A stretch of 64,000 nt of DNA from Bordetella parapertussis. GTDB taxonomy: Bacteria > Pseudomonadota > Gammaproteobacteria > Burkholderiales > SG8-41. The DNA is taken from the NCBI GenBank assembly GCA_945901405.1, contig CAMDLH010000001.1, positions 1 to 64,000 of the forward strand. The letters are read 5' to 3'. Shown one piece after another: positions 62,818-64,000 of this stretch (within the stretch, counting starts at the first letter, position 1; each line of letters starts with the position of its first letter). The position numbers and the translations under genes are program-made. Below the pieces are notes generated by a model, which did no database searches, had not been told where the DNA came from, and saw nothing but the letters and a program-made list of their open reading frames with translations.

Positions 62818-64000
62818 TCAGGCCGCGGCGGGCAACTCGAAATAAAAGGTGGTGCCCGCCGCCGCCTCGCCGCTGGTGTTGCCGTTGCCGGTGGTGGATT
62901 TGTAACCGATGGTGCCGCCCATTTTCTCCACCAGCAAGCGGCACACGGCAAGCCCCAGGCCGCTGCCTTCCGTTTGGCGCGTGCTGGAGCTGTCGGCTTG
63001 CGCGAATTTGCCGAAGATGCGCTCGCGAAACGGTTCCGGCACGCCCGGCCCGCGGTCTTCCACGGATATACGTACAGCATTGTCGTGCGGCGCCGCGTGC
63101 AGCGTCACGGCCGCGCCCTTGGGCGAGAACTTCGCGGCGTTGGAAAGCAGGTTCATCAGGATCTGCAGCGTGCGGTCGCGGTCGGCGTGCACGGCGAGCG
63201 CGGCATCCACCGCGGCGATTTCAAATTTCACGCCGTGTTTTTCGGCGATCGCGCTGTTGTCGCCGGCCGCCTGCGTCAGCACATCGATCACGCTGAACGT
63301 CTGAGGCGCAAGGCTCATCTGCCCCGTTTCGAGATTCTGGATATCCAGCATGTCGTTGACCAGTTTCGCCAGCCGCTCGCCGTTGCGATGCGCGATCTCG
63401 ACCAGCGGTTGCATGCGGCTGGTTGTCTCCCCCGCCGCGCCCGCGCGCATCAGGCCCAGCGCGCCGAGGATGCCGGTGAGCGGCGTGCGCAACTCGTGGC
63501 TGACGGTGGCGATGAATTCGTTTTTAAGGCGCTCGACTTCCTTGCGCTCGTGGATGTCGGCGTTGGTGCCGACCAGCCGCAGCGCGCGGCCTTTTTCGTC
63601 GCGGCTCACCACCTTGCCGCGGCTTAATATCCAGCGCAAACTGCCGTCGTGGATGCGCACGCGGTGTTCGACTTCGTAGGTGGGCAATTCGCCCTTCAGC
63701 ACCCGGTGCAGGCGCATTTGCAAAACCTTGAAATCGTCCGGGTGGGTGATTTTTTCAAGATCGCCGATGTTGATGGTGATGGGCACGGCCTCGCCGCCAA
63801 GTATGACGTTCCAGCGGCGCGACAGCCGCACGCTGCCGGCGGCGATGTCCCAGTCGAACAGCGCAAGCTCGGAGCCGTCCAGCGCCAGCGACAGGCGTTC
63901 GCGGCTCTGCGAGAGCTCTTGCGTCATGTGTTGCGCGAGGTGGTTTGCGCGCGAGCGCAACGTGGCAAGCGACCAGATGATCGCGAACGCGAGGATGCAA
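62818..64000 (-). CDS. PAS-domain sensor histidine kinase, N-terminus beyond window
   Basis: The C-terminal 394 or so residues of a hybrid-less sensor kinase. The part seen begins in a membrane helix ('CILAFAIIWSLATLRSRAN'). A PAS/PAC domain follows ('LALDGSELALFDWDIAAG', 'ERKEVERLKNEF'), then the HisKA motif 'FIATVSHELRTPLTGILG' with the phosphoacceptor His. The HATPase domain has N box 'LLSNAAKFSP', G1 'VEDRGPGVP' and G2 'GSGLGLAVCRLLVEKMGG'. The gene runs off the right edge; its sensor region and response regulator are not in view. Confidence 0.9.
   Translation of the reverse strand, partial: CILAFAIIWSLATLRSRANHLAQHMTQELSQSRERLSLALDGSELALFDWDIAAGSVRLSRRWNVILGGEAVPITINIGDLEKITHPDDFKVLQMRLHRVLKGELPTYEVEHRVRIHDGSLRWILSRGKVVSRDEKGRALRLVGTNADIHERKEVERLKNEFIATVSHELRTPLTGILGALGLMRAGAAGETTSRMQPLVEIAHRNGERLAKLVNDMLDIQNLETGQMSLAPQTFSVIDVLTQAAGDNSAIAEKHGVKFEIAAVDAALAVHADRDRTLQILMNLLSNAAKFSPKGAAVTLHAAPHDNAVRISVEDRGPGVPEPFRERIFGKFAQADSSSTRQTEGSGLGLAVCRLLVEKMGGTIGYKSTTGNGNTSGEAAAGTTFYFELPAAA

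Overview
The window looks like chromosomal DNA of a betaproteobacterium, probably Burkholderiales-like. The DNA is GC-rich, coding density is high with many ATGA/GTGA gene overlaps, and there are eleven separate Bug/TctC-type periplasmic solute-binding proteins, an expansion known from Bordetella, Cupriavidus and Acidovorax relatives. No rRNA, tRNA, CRISPR array, prophage or replication gene was seen. No stretch longer than about 300 bases lacks a gene or gene remnant, apart from the insertion element described below.

Bases 1-26 kb are mostly catabolic and accessory. They hold a SnoaL-like/solute-binding/amidohydrolase operon, a MoxR ATPase with a CoxE-type VWA partner, an MFS carrier, and several Bug receptors paired with a D-2-hydroxyacid dehydrogenase, three MmgE/PrpD-fold proteins and a TcuA-like flavoprotein. 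A CapA-like phosphoesterase, an ACMSD-type amidohydrolase, a DUF1566 secreted protein and a B12-binding radical SAM protein follow. A small housekeeping operon (DUF2237, DUF4870, hslR) closes this part.

Bases 27.6-41.4 kb are the most unusual part. Six plus-strand genes overlap one another: Rieske oxygenase, six-TM protein, GNAT-like protein, GH3 acyl-adenylating enzyme, GNAT protein, and an 886-residue fusion of an RnfD/NqrB-like membrane domain with VCBS/FG-GAP repeats and an ASPIC/UnbV domain. A second Rieske oxygenase and a Bug receptor follow. Facing them is a coupled minus-strand operon (unknown protein, YggU, PAP2 phosphatase, SnoaL-like membrane protein, fatty acid desaturase, squalene/phytoene synthase-like). 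Together they suggest a lipid or isoprenoid tailoring pathway that I cannot match to a described one.

Bases 41.4-47.2 kb hold a YHS lipoprotein, TauD-type dioxygenase, cupin, MFS carrier, Bug receptor and an SDR lacking its catalytic Tyr. Bases 47.2-53.4 kb are a plastic zone: interspersed palindromes, a Phd/PIN toxin-antitoxin pair, two 5'-truncated genes abutting head to head (alpha-2-macroglobulin and caspase-family tails), a hydrolase cut by a RAYT element with perfect 20-bp terminal inverted repeats, and a DUF433/DUF5615 pair. Bases 53.4-64 kb return to metabolic and housekeeping genes (enolase-superfamily enzyme, Bug receptor, DUF2520 protein, double-hotdog thioesterase, PA0069-type radical SAM protein, amidohydrolase, PsiF, exported PIMT, esterase, and a histidine kinase running off the right edge).

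The most striking non-coding signal is a short AT-rich motif, core AAAAACAAWTASTTACR. It occurs nine times, plus weaker matches, almost always in the short gap before the first gene of an operon and in either orientation. Three copies mark the gene blocks of the 27.6-41.4 kb cluster.
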